64,000 bases of DNA from Methanomicrobiales archaeon HGW-Methanomicrobiales-1 (GCA_002839675.1 PGYM01000004.1:1-64000); one strand, 5' to 3'; counted from the stretch's first letter, positions 44,804-53,239 are shown. Program-made: numbers and translations. Notes: generated from the sequence alone by a model not told the origin.

Positions 44804-44968
44804 CTGCTAACCGGAAGGCCCGGGCCCCACCCCTTCCAAAACCCGGGGGCTGGCCGGCTCTCGCGTAACGGCCCAGCCCTGAACCGGTCATCGCATGCCG
44901 TTTGACAATTGCCCGGAACAGGAACGGGCACCAGACCGGGCATGTACCGAGGATTTTAGAGGTAGTGA
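44804..44968 (+). repeat. 160-base GC-rich repeat, copy 2
   Basis: A full-length copy: CCCGGGCCCCACC, AAACCCGGGGGCTGGCCGG, CGTAACGGCCCAGCCCTGAA, CGCATGCCGTTTGACAATTG, then AACGGGCACCAGACCGGGCA. It abuts the dinD stop codon. Confidence 0.85.
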
Positions 44969-45078
44969 GGATCGATACACGCGATCGGGATGATGAGAGA
45001 TGAACGTAAAAGTTTACGACCACAAAATACTTGGCGCCTTGAATGTCACGCTTCTTATCAAAGGTTCAGGTTTTTTTT

Positions 45079-46176
45079 ATGAAAAGATCATCTTCGGAAT
45101 GCGAACAACCGCATTCACATACCCTGAAACAACTTGGCTGGACTGACGAATTCTCCCAGGCTTTCTCGAAATATTCCGCCCCCTATATTCCCGGCCGGGT
45201 GGCCTGCCGGCAAAAAACAGTCTGGGAAGTATTCATCGATAACGATTCGGTTATCGCCGGGATCTCCGGCGCCCTGCAACGGCTCGGCCGCTTTCCCGCA
45301 GTAGGCGATTTTGTCGTGCTGTTTCACCAGCCCGAAACCGGCTCCTCTACGATCGTTGACATCCTTCCGCAGAAGACCGTGTTCACACGGGGAGCTTCCG
45401 GAAGGGAGGGGACCGACCAGGTCATAGCAGCGAATATCGATACCGTTTTCATTGTCACCGCAGCCGGTCATGACCTCAACGCCCGGAGGATCGAACGATA
45501 CCTTGCCATCGCCCACGCATCCGGTGCACGGCCGGTGATCGTAATCAACAAATCCGATCTTGCGGACGACCCTGCATTGCTTACGGAAGAAATTCTTCCG
45601 GTCGTATCCGGCATTCCGGTAATTCCTGTCAGTGCCGTCACCGGGCGGGGGATCGACTGCCTCGAACCCTGGCTTGCACCGGGCACAACAATCGTCCTCA
45701 TCGGCTCTTCGGGAGTCGGCAAATCAACGCTGATCAACCGGCTGCTCGACCAGCCAATGCAGGATACCGGCGGCATCCGGGAGAATGACGGGAGAGGGCG
45801 ACATACAACGACCGTCCGCCAGCTCTTCATCTTAAAGTGCGGGGCACTTATGATCGACAATCCCGGGTTGCGGGAAGTTGGCATCGGCACGGCTTCCGCC
45901 GGCATTGCCGAAACGTTTTTGGATATTCTCGAGCTGGCCGAGGGCTGCCGGTTCTCGGACTGCCGGCACGAGCAGGAACCGGGCTGTGCTGTGCGGGAAG
46001 CCGTAAGCAAGGGGATCCTCCCGGCATCCCGGCTTGAGAATTATCACCGGATTATGCAGGAGCTTGCGTTCGAGCAGGAAAAATCAGAGATCGGGCTTGT
46101 CCGGATCGAGAGGAAGAAGTGGAAGGCGATAAAGATCCTGGCCCGGGATATAAAAAATGCAAAAAGCCGGTTCTGA
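45079..46176 (+). CDS. rsgA: Ribosome small-subunit-dependent GTPase A
   Basis: The 365-residue circularly permuted GTPase checks 30S maturation in bacteria. An N-terminal OB-fold is followed by G4 (INKSDL), then G1 (GSSGVGKSTLINRL), G2/G3 (GRGRHTTTVR, DNPGLREVG) and a C-terminal zinc site (CRFSDCRHEQEPGCAV). The start ATG 45079 gives family length; an upstream ATG at 45043 is possible. RsgA is a bacterial family and uncommon in archaea, suggesting transfer. Confidence 0.92.
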   Translation: MKRSSSECEQPHSHTLKQLGWTDEFSQAFSKYSAPYIPGRVACRQKTVWEVFIDNDSVIAGISGALQRLGRFPAVGDFVVLFHQPETGSSTIVDILPQKTVFTRGASGREGTDQVIAANIDTVFIVTAAGHDLNARRIERYLAIAHASGARPVIVINKSDLADDPALLTEEILPVVSGIPVIPVSAVTGRGIDCLEPWLAPGTTIVLIGSSGVGKSTLINRLLDQPMQDTGGIRENDGRGRHTTTVRQLFILKCGALMIDNPGLREVGIGTASAGIAETFLDILELAEGCRFSDCRHEQEPGCAVREAVSKGILPASRLENYHRIMQELAFEQEKSEIGLVRIERKKWKAIKILARDIKNAKSRF

Positions 46177-46307
46177 TACCGGGGCGTTTGATAATTGCCG
46201 GTACATGAACGGACACTTATTGGATTTGGCAGGAGTGAAAATAAAAAAAAATGTTGATGCCACAGGACTTTAAAAATTGCGGCAGTGGGGCCAGTCCCGG
46301 TTTTTAA

Positions 46308-46712
46308 TCAGGCCGCAGGGACGGGAACCACGAAGAACATAGCGTACCCATTACCGGTGTTCCTGGTCACGTGACCCTTGCCCGAGGTATCCTCCAGTAA
46401 GACGAGGTCCCCCGGTCCCAACTTCCTGACCGTGCCATCGGTTGCCTCCATTTCCACGGAACCCGACATGAGGGCCAGGAACTGCCGGGTGGGACAAGGG
46501 TGCCAGTCGCCGATCCAGCCGGGCTGAAACGAATAGAAGCGATATGTCGAAGCGGGTTTGTCCACGGAGATGTGGAACGGGGGAGCGGGGGGCGCTCCCG
46601 TCACGAGATTCTGTTCGACCGTTACGGTATCAAAGTGCGAACCACCCTCTGCGTCCGCATATAATCGGTGATACGTCACACTGGTGAGATTGGGCGAGAA
46701 TTTTTGGGCCAT
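46308..46712 (-). CDS. Cupin-domain protein
   Basis: The 134-residue protein has a single cupin barrel with motif 1-like WHPCPTRQFLALMSGSVEMEATDG and motif 2-like GPGDLVLLEDTSGKGHVTRNTG. The metal-ligand histidines are partly kept (WH and GH). Small cupins may be isomerases, dioxygenases or sugar-binding proteins; function cannot be chosen. A ribosome-binding site AGAGGA precedes ATG 46712. Confidence 0.85.
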   Translation of the reverse strand: MAQKFSPNLTSVTYHRLYADAEGGSHFDTVTVEQNLVTGAPPAPPFHISVDKPASTYRFYSFQPGWIGDWHPCPTRQFLALMSGSVEMEATDGTVRKLGPGDLVLLEDTSGKGHVTRNTGNGYAMFFVVPVPAA

Positions 46713-46860
46713 GGTTTGTGTTCCTCTGTACGATCTGCGGGATGACTTGCTTCCCGAGGAGAATAAACAGAACGATGAGGGATAAAGGTTACGACACGTC
46801 TTAAAATCTTATGAGATGCGCAATTTTTTTTACAAATCATACGGAATCGGCTTGTCAATG

Positions 46861-46940
46861 GGAAATTCACTTACCGGACCTTTTGGGAGATTGGGCGGTA
46901 CCGAAAAAGGGCTCAGCTCCTCCGGAACCGGAAGGATGAA
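46861..46940 (+). repeat. 160-base GC-rich repeat family, edge fragment
   Basis: AATTCACTTACCGGACC, TTTTGGGAGA and GGGCTCAGCTCCTCCGGAAC match 56449-56521, the joining segment between successive repeat copies. The central part of the repeat is missing here. Confidence 0.65.
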
Positions 46941-46998
46941 CGGGTAAGAAGAGCAGGTGCAACCACCATTAAGACCCATGAGAAACAAGCGGATACAT

Positions 46999-47226
46999 AT
47001 GAAAGTCAGTATCGACCGTTCAACGTGCGTCAGCTGCGGATCCTGCTGGGAGACCTGCCCGGGCTTTTTCGAACAGAATCCCGATGATTCATTCAGCCAG
47101 GTTGCGGAAAAATTCCGGCTCAACGGCGATATTGCACGGGGCATGACAGACCCTGAACTGGACGATTGCACTCGGGAAGCGGCGGATCTCTGCCCAGTGC
47201 AGATCATCAGCATTGATGAAAGTTGA
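46999..47226 (+). CDS. Single-cluster ferredoxin
   Basis: The 75-residue protein begins MKVSIDRSTCVSCGSCWETCPGFF and has a distant Cys in AADLCPVQIISI, the layout of a [4Fe-4S] (or [3Fe-4S]) monocluster ferredoxin of the Thermotoga/Desulfovibrio type. It is a soluble electron carrier with unknown partners. The start ATG 46999 follows ACATAT without a clear ribosome-binding site. Confidence 0.9.
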   Translation: MKVSIDRSTCVSCGSCWETCPGFFEQNPDDSFSQVAEKFRLNGDIARGMTDPELDDCTREAADLCPVQIISIDES

Positions 47227-47228
47227 AG

Positions 47229-47350
47229 TGTAGCGGGGCTACTCCGGAACCGGAAGGCAGGCCCCATCCCTCGCAGAAACCCGGGGGCTGCCGGGTCCCC
47301 GCGTAACGGACCCGCCTTGAACCGGTCATTACATTCCGTTTGACAATCTT
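47229..47350 (+). repeat. 160-base GC-rich repeat, copy 3 (3' truncated)
   Basis: Contains CTACTCCGGAACCGGAAGG, AACCCGGGGGCTGCCGGG, CGCGTAACGG and GAACCGGTCATTACATTCCG, and stops at GTTTGACAATCTT. Confidence 0.8.
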
Positions 47351-47378
47351 CATAGCAATTTACCGGCAATACAATCCT

Positions 47379-48209
47379 ATGAAGGCATATACCCCTGCGG
47401 TGATTCTTCTCATCCTCACGGCATCACTGGCACTCGCAGGGTGCACCGCACCGGCAACGGATCCAAAAGCTGCTGAAATGAAAGCGGTTGCGGGTGAGCT
47501 CGTGTCTTCCATCAATACAGGTCTTGGAGAGATGAAAGCCGGGCTTGCGAATACTTCCGGCGAGCTTTCCACGTCCGGCCTTTCCGGCACACATGCCGAG
47601 GAGATCCTCTCTAGGAATCTCCGGCACTACCCGTGGGCGTTCTCTTCGATCACGGTATCGCGGGATGGGATTGTCGGGGCCGCTGTGCCCGGAAGCCCGG
47701 AGGTCCAACCCGGCCTGAACATGAGCGGGCGGGTACAGATCGATAGAGCGAACGCAGCCCGGATCCCCCTTGTCGGCAGCGTATTCAGGATGGCAGAAGG
47801 GCCATCTGCAGTATCGCAGAGTTACCCGGTCTTCTCGCCTTCCGGGGAATATCTCGGGTATATCGATATAACCTATGCACCGGAAATCTTCCTTGACCGG
47901 TATATCGGGCCGGTGATAAACCGGACAGGGTATGATGTCTGGGTTATCCAGGCAGACGGGACCGAGATCTACGACACCTCGCCGGACGAAATCGGGAAAA
48001 ATATCATAACCGACATCGTCTATTCGGATCCCTCCGTTAAGGAAGTGTCAGCGAGTATCGTGAAAGAGCCGTCAGCCTCGGGCAAATATACATTCTGGGA
48101 TCGCGACTGGAACGGGAATGTCACCAAGACCGCAGTCTGGGAGACTGCAGGAATTGACGGGGCAGCCTGGCGTGTGGGAGTCACCCGGGAAGAAAGCGCA
48201 GCAACGTGA
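47379..48209 (+). CDS. Lipoprotein with Cache-like sensor domain
   Basis: The 276-residue protein has a lipobox LAGC at about residue 22 and a Cache/PDC-like domain: a long N-terminal helix, RNLRHYPWAFSSITVSRDGI, SQSYPVFSPSGEYLGYIDITY, YDVWVIQADGTEIYDTSPDE, and a closing AAWRVGVTREE. There is no transmembrane or signalling domain after it, so it may be a free-standing ligand-binding lipoprotein. Start ATG 47379. Confidence 0.75.
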   Translation: MKAYTPAVILLILTASLALAGCTAPATDPKAAEMKAVAGELVSSINTGLGEMKAGLANTSGELSTSGLSGTHAEEILSRNLRHYPWAFSSITVSRDGIVGAAVPGSPEVQPGLNMSGRVQIDRANAARIPLVGSVFRMAEGPSAVSQSYPVFSPSGEYLGYIDITYAPEIFLDRYIGPVINRTGYDVWVIQADGTEIYDTSPDEIGKNIITDIVYSDPSVKEVSASIVKEPSASGKYTFWDRDWNGNVTKTAVWETAGIDGAAWRVGVTREESAAT

Positions 48210-48424
48210 CACTCCTCGTCACAACCCCTGCGCGAGCACTTCTGGTACAGAGCCATACCTTTGCGGAGGAACGGGGATTTTGGGAGAGTGAGCGGTACTG
48301 TAAGGTTGGGTAGATATTCAGCAACGTATTAGCCGAGCATGAACCGTACGAGCCAAGCTAGAGGGCTGCCGTGCCGGATACAGAAAAAGAAATTATTTAA
48401 TGGTAAAGCTGGATTACTGAAGAT

Positions 48425-48949
48425 ATGAAGTCATTTCAGCGTTCCATCCTCCTTTTCGCAGTCCTGATTGTGACCCTGTTCGTAGCGGGATGTACGAGCA
48501 GTACCCCACCGACAGTCCCGCTCATGACAACTCAAGTTCCGACAACTACCGCTTCACCCGGGAATGCTCTGGCATCCATGACTGAATATCCCAATATTAC
48601 CGGAGTTTGGATATCCGATGATGAGGCCGGGTATTATCTGAATACCACGATCCAGCCGGTCGCTATCGGCAAGAATACCTGGATCTTTACCTCGCAGCAC
48701 GGCCATATCGCCGAGGGGTACAAGGTTTTCAGACAACCGGATGGCACCTACGCAAACCAGACGCTGGTTGGTATTTTTGATCCTGACGGTAAGTCAGTCT
48801 ACATGATCGATCAGCCGGGTGGATGGGCAAAAGGTACGATTATCAGCCCGGATACCATGTTCCTTGTACTCACGCATACAGGGGGCAAGGACACGGGCGG
48901 AAATGCATTTGCAATGACTATGACTTTTCACCGTCAGAAATCACAATAA
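48425..48949 (+). CDS. Secreted lipoprotein
   Basis: The 174-residue protein has a lipobox VAGC at about residue 22, a Thr/Pro-rich linker (SSTPPTVPLMTTQVPTTTAS), and a small beta-rich domain (NITGVWISDDEAGYYLNTTI ... GHIAEGYKVFRQPDG ... TGGKDTGGNAFAMTMTFHR). No known family was recognised with confidence. Confidence 0.75.
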   Translation: MKSFQRSILLFAVLIVTLFVAGCTSSTPPTVPLMTTQVPTTTASPGNALASMTEYPNITGVWISDDEAGYYLNTTIQPVAIGKNTWIFTSQHGHIAEGYKVFRQPDGTYANQTLVGIFDPDGKSVYMIDQPGGWAKGTIISPDTMFLVLTHTGGKDTGGNAFAMTMTFHRQKSQ

Positions 48950-48956
48950 TTTTTTT
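48950..48956 (+). terminator. Poly-T terminator after lipoprotein gene
   Basis: Seven T follow the stop codon directly. Confidence 0.45.
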
Positions 48957-48985
48957 ATCCGCATTTGTCCTTTACGAACCGTGCT

Positions 48986-49085
48986 TCCGGAACCGGAAGG
49001 CCCGGGCCCCACCCATCCCCGCTGAAACCCGGGGGCTGGCCGGTCTCGCTTGTGGGGGCGGTCCGGTCCGGGAAAGACCGGATCC
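48986..49085 (+). repeat. 160-base GC-rich repeat, copy 4 (partial)
   Basis: Contains CCGGAACCGGAAGGCCCGGG, CCCCACCCATCCCCGCTGAA and ACCCGGGGGCTGGCCGGTCT, then diverges into GGGGGCGGTCCGGTCCGGG. Confidence 0.8.
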
Positions 49086-49143
49086 TAAAAAAAATACCCA
49101 GCCCGGTCAGGAATAAATAGCATGAATAAGTGAATATTTTCTA

Positions 49144-50292
49144 ATGACCGTCGCGGAAGCTACAGGAAAAAAGAGTGGCCCGCGACTCCTGTATATCGAT
49201 AATCTCCGGATCCTCCTGATCTGCCTTGTGATCGTGTCGCACTGCTCAATAACCTACGGGGGTCTTGGCAGCTGGTACTTCACCGACCCGGGCAACGGTG
49301 CCGCGACACCGTTCATTTTTTCCGTAATCAATCCGCTGAACCAGTCATTCTTCATGGGCTTCTTTACCCTGGTATCGGCATACTTCGTTGTGGGGTCGCT
49401 CCTGCGCAAGGGAAGAGACCGGTTCACCCGCGACCGGTTAGTAAGGCTCGGGATCCCGCTCCTTGTCTGGATCCTCTTCATCAACCCTATCATCCTGCTT
49501 ATCCTTACGCTGGGTGGCGCACCGCTTCCCATGCCCCTGGCAACCACCTTAAATCCGATTACTGGCCCCGGGCTCGGGCTCATGTGGTTTGTCTTCTTCC
49601 TGCTCGTGGCAACCTTCGCTTACCTGATATGGACCGGGATTTTCCGGCCGGATCCGACCGGCGACAAAAAACCGCATCCCTTCCCGGGTTTTGCCTCTGT
49701 CTTTACCCTCGGGATCCTCCTCGGGATCGTCACCACCATCGTCCGGATATTCATGCCGATCGGATACGTCTGGCTGTTCAATCTCCAGCTCCCGTTCTTC
49801 CCGCAGTATATCGCTCTCTTCATCATCGGGATTTATGCGGCACACAACAACTGGTTTGACGATATCCCCTCCCGTGTCGGGAAGATGTGCACACTCGCGG
49901 CCCTGCTCCTTGTCGCGTTCCAGATTGTGTTCATGTATGTAATCACGAATTCGCCGGCAGGGCTTGAGCCGGTCGTGGGAGGGCTCCACTGGCAGGCGGT
50001 GCTCTATGCGTTCTGGGAGCAGATGGCCGGGGTAATGATCATCACCGCACTGCTCTGGATCTTCTCGCTCTGGTTGAACCGCCAGGGGCCGGTCACCAGC
50101 GCAATGGGCGGGGATTCTTATACAGTGTACATTATCCACCCGGTCGTCCTCGTCTCCTTATCCCTTGTATTTGCAGGCCTTGCCATTCCCTCTCTGGCCA
50201 AATTTGCCGTGGTGCTCCCGCTGACCATCTGCCTCTCGTTTGCGCTCGCTCACGTAATCCGTGCTGTGCCCGGGGTAACGAAGGTGCTGTGA
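49144..50292 (+). CDS. Acyltransferase 3 family membrane protein
   Basis: The 382-residue protein has about ten membrane spans. The family's start LLYIDNLRILLICLVIVSHC carries the catalytic His, and RDRLVRLGIPLLVWILF the conserved Arg motif. Members transfer acyl groups to extracytoplasmic sugars or lipids (OafA/MdoC type). It is probably monocistronic, with repeat copies on both sides. Confidence 0.88.
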   Translation: MTVAEATGKKSGPRLLYIDNLRILLICLVIVSHCSITYGGLGSWYFTDPGNGAATPFIFSVINPLNQSFFMGFFTLVSAYFVVGSLLRKGRDRFTRDRLVRLGIPLLVWILFINPIILLILTLGGAPLPMPLATTLNPITGPGLGLMWFVFFLLVATFAYLIWTGIFRPDPTGDKKPHPFPGFASVFTLGILLGIVTTIVRIFMPIGYVWLFNLQLPFFPQYIALFIIGIYAAHNNWFDDIPSRVGKMCTLAALLLVAFQIVFMYVITNSPAGLEPVVGGLHWQAVLYAFWEQMAGVMIITALLWIFSLWLNRQGPVTSAMGGDSYTVYIIHPVVLVSLSLVFAGLAIPSLAKFAVVLPLTICLSFALAHVIRAVPGVTKVL

Positions 50293-50458
50293 CGGGCCCG
50301 GGCCCCATCCCGCTGAAACCCGGGGGCTGGCCAGCTCTCCGCGTAACGGCCCAGCCCTAAACCGGCGATCGCATGCCGTTTGGGAATTGTCCGGAGCAGG
50401 AATGGGCACCGGACCGGGCAGGTACCGGAAATTTTTGGGAGAGGGAGCGATCAGCATA
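50293..50458 (+). repeat. 160-base GC-rich repeat, copy 5
   Basis: Full copy: GGGCCCGGGCCCCATCCCGC, AAACCCGGGGGCTGGCCAGC, CGTAACGGCCCAGCCCTAAA, CGCATGCCGTTTGGGAATTG, CACCGGACCGGGCAGGTACC and a final TTTTTGGGAGAGGGAGCGAT. It begins directly after the acyltransferase stop. Confidence 0.85.
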
Positions 50459-50531
50459 ATTGGCAAAACTCCTGTAATCGTCAATGCATTAATAACAAGA
50501 ACACACAAACCACACACATACAGGAATTGAT

Positions 50532-50816
50532 ATGGATGCACTAGCACTCCTCCGGCAGCACGGGCCGGAACTAAAGGGGCGGTTCGGCGTGGCGAAGATC
50601 GGCATCTTCGGCTCGTTCTCACGCGGAGAGGAGCGACCGGACAGTGATATTGACGTCCTCGTCACGTTCCAGAAGGACAGGAAAACGTTTGATAATTTTA
50701 TGGGAACCAAATTTTATCTCGAAAATCTCTTCAAACGGAAAGTTGATCTCGTGACGGATGCTGCGCTCAAGCCCCTCATCCGCGATCCAATTCTCCAGGA
50801 CGTTGTCTATGCCTAG
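50532..50816 (+). CDS. mntA: MntA-type nucleotidyltransferase antitoxin, module 1
   Basis: The 94-residue protein has the minimal nucleotidyltransferase signature GSFSRGEERPDSDIDVLV (GS-x10-DxD). In MNT-HEPN modules it AMPylates the HEPN toxin to silence it. It overlaps the HEPN gene by eight bases. Codon use and GC are close to those of the region. Confidence 0.92.
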   Translation: MDALALLRQHGPELKGRFGVAKIGIFGSFSRGEERPDSDIDVLVTFQKDRKTFDNFMGTKFYLENLFKRKVDLVTDAALKPLIRDPILQDVVYA

Positions 50817-51162
50817 ATCCCAGCTGCTCTACCTGAACGATATTTCAGAGGCAGCAGGAAATATCCGGTCTTATGTAGGGGACATTACATTCGAGAAATT
50901 CAAAAATGATCGGATGCGGGTCGATGCGGTTGTACGCAATTTTGAAGTTATCGGAGAAGCGGTCAAGAACCTGAGCGATGAGGTGAAGACGCAGTTCCCC
51001 TCAACCGACTGGAAAGCAGTTGCCGGTTTCCGCGATACCCTGATTCATGGATATTTCGGTATTGACTTAGAGATTCTCTGGGACATTATTGTGAACAAAA
51101 TCCCGGTATTGCAAAAAGAGATCTCCGCTATTATCACACACGAGAAAGCGAAGAACAAATAA
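50809..51162 (+). CDS. hepT: HepT-type HEPN ribonuclease toxin, module 1
   Basis: The 117-residue DUF86/HEPN protein carries the R-x4-H-x-Y motif in FRDTLIHGYFGID, as well as VRNFEVIGEAVKNLS. HepT toxins cleave RNA (commonly tRNA ends), and the Tyr of the motif is AMPylated by MntA. ATG 50809 gives the family length; an upstream ATG at 50758 would overlap mntA further. Confidence 0.92.
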   Translation: MPRSQLLYLNDISEAAGNIRSYVGDITFEKFKNDRMRVDAVVRNFEVIGEAVKNLSDEVKTQFPSTDWKAVAGFRDTLIHGYFGIDLEILWDIIVNKIPVLQKEISAIITHEKAKNK

Positions 51163-51239
51163 AAATAAAATTCCGATTCTCTTTTTCTGAGATTTTTCAC
51201 TACGAGAAAATAATCCCCCAACGTCAGGCCGGAAAATTT

Positions 51240-51290
51240 CCCAACCCGGGCCCCACCCGTCCCCGCTGAAACCCGGGGGCTCAGCTTAGG
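51240..51290 (+). repeat. 160-base GC-rich repeat, 5' fragment
   Basis: Only the left part is present: CCCGGGCCCCACCCGTCCCC then CTGAAACCCGGGGGCT. Confidence 0.75.
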
Positions 51291-51568
51291 AGATAGACCA
51301 AGGCTGCTCCCATATCTCCCCCATCCGGGTTCATATCAGCCCCGGATTGCATCATTTCCGGCACCCGACCGGCCAGTTCCGGTGATTTCCCGGCCAGTTC
51401 TTTTTAGGAAATCTTATTTCAACTCCTGATGGGGAAACGGGGCATTTTGAGAGGAGATAAACCTGCCAGTACTGTGCAGTTTGGATTGAGGATAACCGAT
51501 CGCCCTTGAGGGCAGGAGATTGTGAGGCAGAACGGGAAAAAGAACCCCGGTTTTCAGGAAGGTGAATT

Positions 51569-51662
51569 CCGGGCCGGGACCCGGGGGCTGGCCGGTCTCC
51601 GCGTAGACGGCCCGGCCCTGAACCGGTCATCGCAGGCCGTTTGACAATTGCCGGAATATCAG
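51569..51662 (+). repeat. 160-base GC-rich repeat, copy 6 (middle part)
   Basis: Contains ACCCGGGGGCTGGCCGGTCT, GACGGCCCGGCCCTGAACCG, and GCCGTTTGACAATTGCCGG. Confidence 0.8.
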
Positions 51663-51730
51663 AACCGGTTAAGTGTTGTGCGAGAAATGATTTTTCATTG
51701 AACCTCCAATAATAGTTCCGGAGTGATATA

Positions 51731-52252
51731 ATGTCCGATAAAAAACAATCACAATCCCGTATACGATCCGGAATTCTCCCTTGCGTGGGGATACTCTTTG
51801 TTGTACTGCTGAGTGCCGGATGTACCGGTGCATTTTCTGGCATACAGAATACCGTTCCGGGGACTCCGGTTTCGCCAGGTACTGCAACGAATCAGACCCC
51901 CAATAACAGCACATTTGATCATCAGATAACGATGCAGGTTGTCATGGTGGACGAAAAGGCAAATGCTGAATATGCTACGATCTGGCTTACTCCATCTGCA
52001 CGCATTTACACACTTCCAAAAAATATGCCGGACTACAAGACATATATCGCGTTAATGAAACAATCCATAAAAGACGGCTCGTTCCTTACTTTCACGCTTG
52101 ATACTCAGGATTCTTCGCAAGGTTTTTCGATAATTAAGAATGTTGTGAAAGGCGTGCAGCCAACATCTTCTTCAAATGGAGAGAAGGCAGTGCAGGTAGC
52201 GCAACCAGCATCTCCTCCGGATGAAGTAAATCAGGCAAATCAGAAACAATGA
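51731..52252 (+). CDS. Secreted lipoprotein
   Basis: The 173-residue protein has a lipobox SAGC at about residue 33 after a basic N-terminus, a Thr/Pro/Asn-rich linker (TPVSPGTATNQTPNNSTF), and a short domain (ITMQVVMVDEKANAEYATIW ... DYKTYIALMKQSIKDGSFLT). The ribosome-binding site GGAGTGAT precedes the ATG. Function unknown. Confidence 0.75.
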   Translation: MSDKKQSQSRIRSGILPCVGILFVVLLSAGCTGAFSGIQNTVPGTPVSPGTATNQTPNNSTFDHQITMQVVMVDEKANAEYATIWLTPSARIYTLPKNMPDYKTYIALMKQSIKDGSFLTFTLDTQDSSQGFSIIKNVVKGVQPTSSSNGEKAVQVAQPASPPDEVNQANQKQ

Positions 52253-52283
52253 AGATTATCAATGGGGACGAGAAAGCAGATAC

Positions 52284-52346
52284 TGAGCGGGCACCGGACC
52301 GGGCAGGTAACGAAACGTTTGGGAGAGTGAGAGGTACCGCACCGGG
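52284..52346 (+). repeat. 160-base GC-rich repeat, 3' fragment
   Basis: Contains GCGGGCACCGGACCGGGCAG, GTAACGAAACGTTTGGGAGA and GTGAGAGGTACCGCACCGGG. It leads directly into hairpin copy 1. Confidence 0.75.
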
Positions 52347-52350
52347 CACC

Positions 52351-52437
52351 ATGGACACCATTTTTACGATTTCCGGAATCTATTTCCTGTACAATTTTCT
52401 CGTAAGAGATTCCGGAATAACCGGAAATGGTGTCCAT
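52351..52437. repeat. Variable-arm hairpin, copy 1
   Basis: Outer arms ATGGACACCATTT (52351-52363) and AAATGGTGTCCAT (52425-52437) are perfect complements. Inside is the shared core: CCGGAATCT, a loop with CTGTACAATTTTCTCGTAAG, and AGATTCCGG. The core is shared with copies 2 and 3; the outer arms are not. Confidence 0.8.
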
Positions 52438-52461
52438 AGTGTCCAAAACCAAGATCTTTTG

Positions 52462-52564
52462 CCGGGCAGTTGGACAGATCTATTGCGATTTCCGGGATCT
52501 TTTTTCTGTACGTTTTTCTCGTAAGAGATTCCGGAAAACAGGTACTTTCTGTCCAACTGCCCGG
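52462..52564. repeat. Variable-arm hairpin, copy 2
   Basis: Outer arms CCGGGCAGTTGGACAGA (52462-52478) and TCTGTCCAACTGCCCGG (52548-52564) are perfect 17-bp complements unrelated to those of copy 1. The core is TTTCCGGGATCT, a T-rich loop with CTGTACG and TTTTTCTCGTAAG, and AGATTCCGGAAA. Confidence 0.8.
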
Positions 52565-52578
52565 ATTTATCGATCGAA

Positions 52579-52695
52579 GGCCCGGGCCCCACCCCTCCGA
52601 AACCCGGGGGCTGGCCGGGTCTCCGCGTAACGGCCCCGCCCTGAACCGGTCATCGCATGCCGTTTGGTGATTGCCCGGAACAGGGACGGGGGAAT
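52579..52695 (+). repeat. 160-base GC-rich repeat, copy 7
   Basis: Contains GGCCCGGGCCCCACCCCTCC, AAACCCGGGGGCTGGCCGGG, CGTAACGGCCCCGCCCTGAA and CGCATGCCGTTTGGTGATTG. Confidence 0.85.
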
Positions 52696-52742
52696 CTCCC
52701 ACGGAATAAAAAGAAAAAAGAGTTATGGACTGTCCGGTTTCC

Positions 52743-52925
52743 TCAATTACCTATGCAAAAAGGTTTGCACCCTTTGTTCGTTGGCACATTGAGGGCCGCG
52801 GCCTGCTGGATGGGGAGGTCCACCGCGAAATACCATGCCAGTGCGATGATTGTGCCAAGGATTGCCAGCGCAATTATGAAGATGACAAGATTTTTCAGAG
52901 CGTCAGATTGCTGAGGTTCGGTCAT
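52743..52925 (-). CDS. Small single-span membrane protein (60 aa)
   Basis: The 60-residue protein MTEPQQSDALKNLVIFIIAL... has a polar N-terminus, one membrane span (LVIFIIALAILGTIIALAWYF) and a short tail ending NKGCKPFCIGN with two Cys. The composition is clearly protein-like and differs from the repeats on both sides. No family was recognised. Confidence 0.65.
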   Translation of the reverse strand: MTEPQQSDALKNLVIFIIALAILGTIIALAWYFAVDLPIQQAAALNVPTNKGCKPFCIGN

Positions 52926-53239
52926 AGTACAATTATCTTTGTTCGTTTTACTGCTGGAAAAACGTTTACACGTTTAAAGGTGCGAGGAACTCTGCCTGCT
53001 GAAGGGTGTTCTTTGTACTTTGTTTTTAATTGATCATCATCGCGTTTGTTGGCCCGGCCCTGAGTCGGTGATCGCATGCCGTTTGGCAATTGCCCGGAAC
53101 AGCAACGGGCACCGGACCGGGCGGGTATCGGAGATTTTGGGAGAGGGGGCAATACCGTAATGGACTAGGAAGACAAAAACATCCCGTACCATCAAAATGC
53201 CTTTGTAGGGCAACAACAATTATGGTACAGAGGCATCCT
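52926..53239. other. Spacer with repeat copy 8
   Basis: About 120 AT-rich bases, then repeat copy 8 (53050-53155), then the short leader of the antitoxin gene with AGAGG. No gene seen. Confidence 0.55.
53050..53155 (+). repeat. 160-base GC-rich repeat, copy 8 (3' part)
   Basis: Contains GGCCCGGCCCTGAGTCGGTG, CGCATGCCGTTTGGCAATTG, CACCGGACCGGGCGGGTATC and TTTTGGGAGAGGGGGC. Confidence 0.8.

Larger units (their letters stand above)
51163..51730. other. Gene-free spacer with two repeat fragments
   Basis: No gene is visible in these 568 bases. They contain repeat fragments at 51240-51290 and 51569-51662. The minus frame across 51352-51843 is open only because of the repeat. Confidence 0.6.
52253..52742. 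other. Gene-free spacer with repeats and two large hairpins
   Basis: No gene. In order it holds a 3' repeat fragment (52284-52346), two long-stem hairpins (52351-52437 and 52462-52564), and a full repeat (52579-52695). The open frames on both strands are repeat translations. Confidence 0.65.

Noticed and set aside
46178-46230. Possible further repeat fragment (GGGGCGTTTGATAATTGCCGG)
   Set aside because: Too short and degenerate to be separated from chance in this GC-rich setting.
52351-52564. IS element ends
   Set aside because: The inverted arms differ between copies, whereas an insertion sequence would have constant ends; no transposase is nearby.
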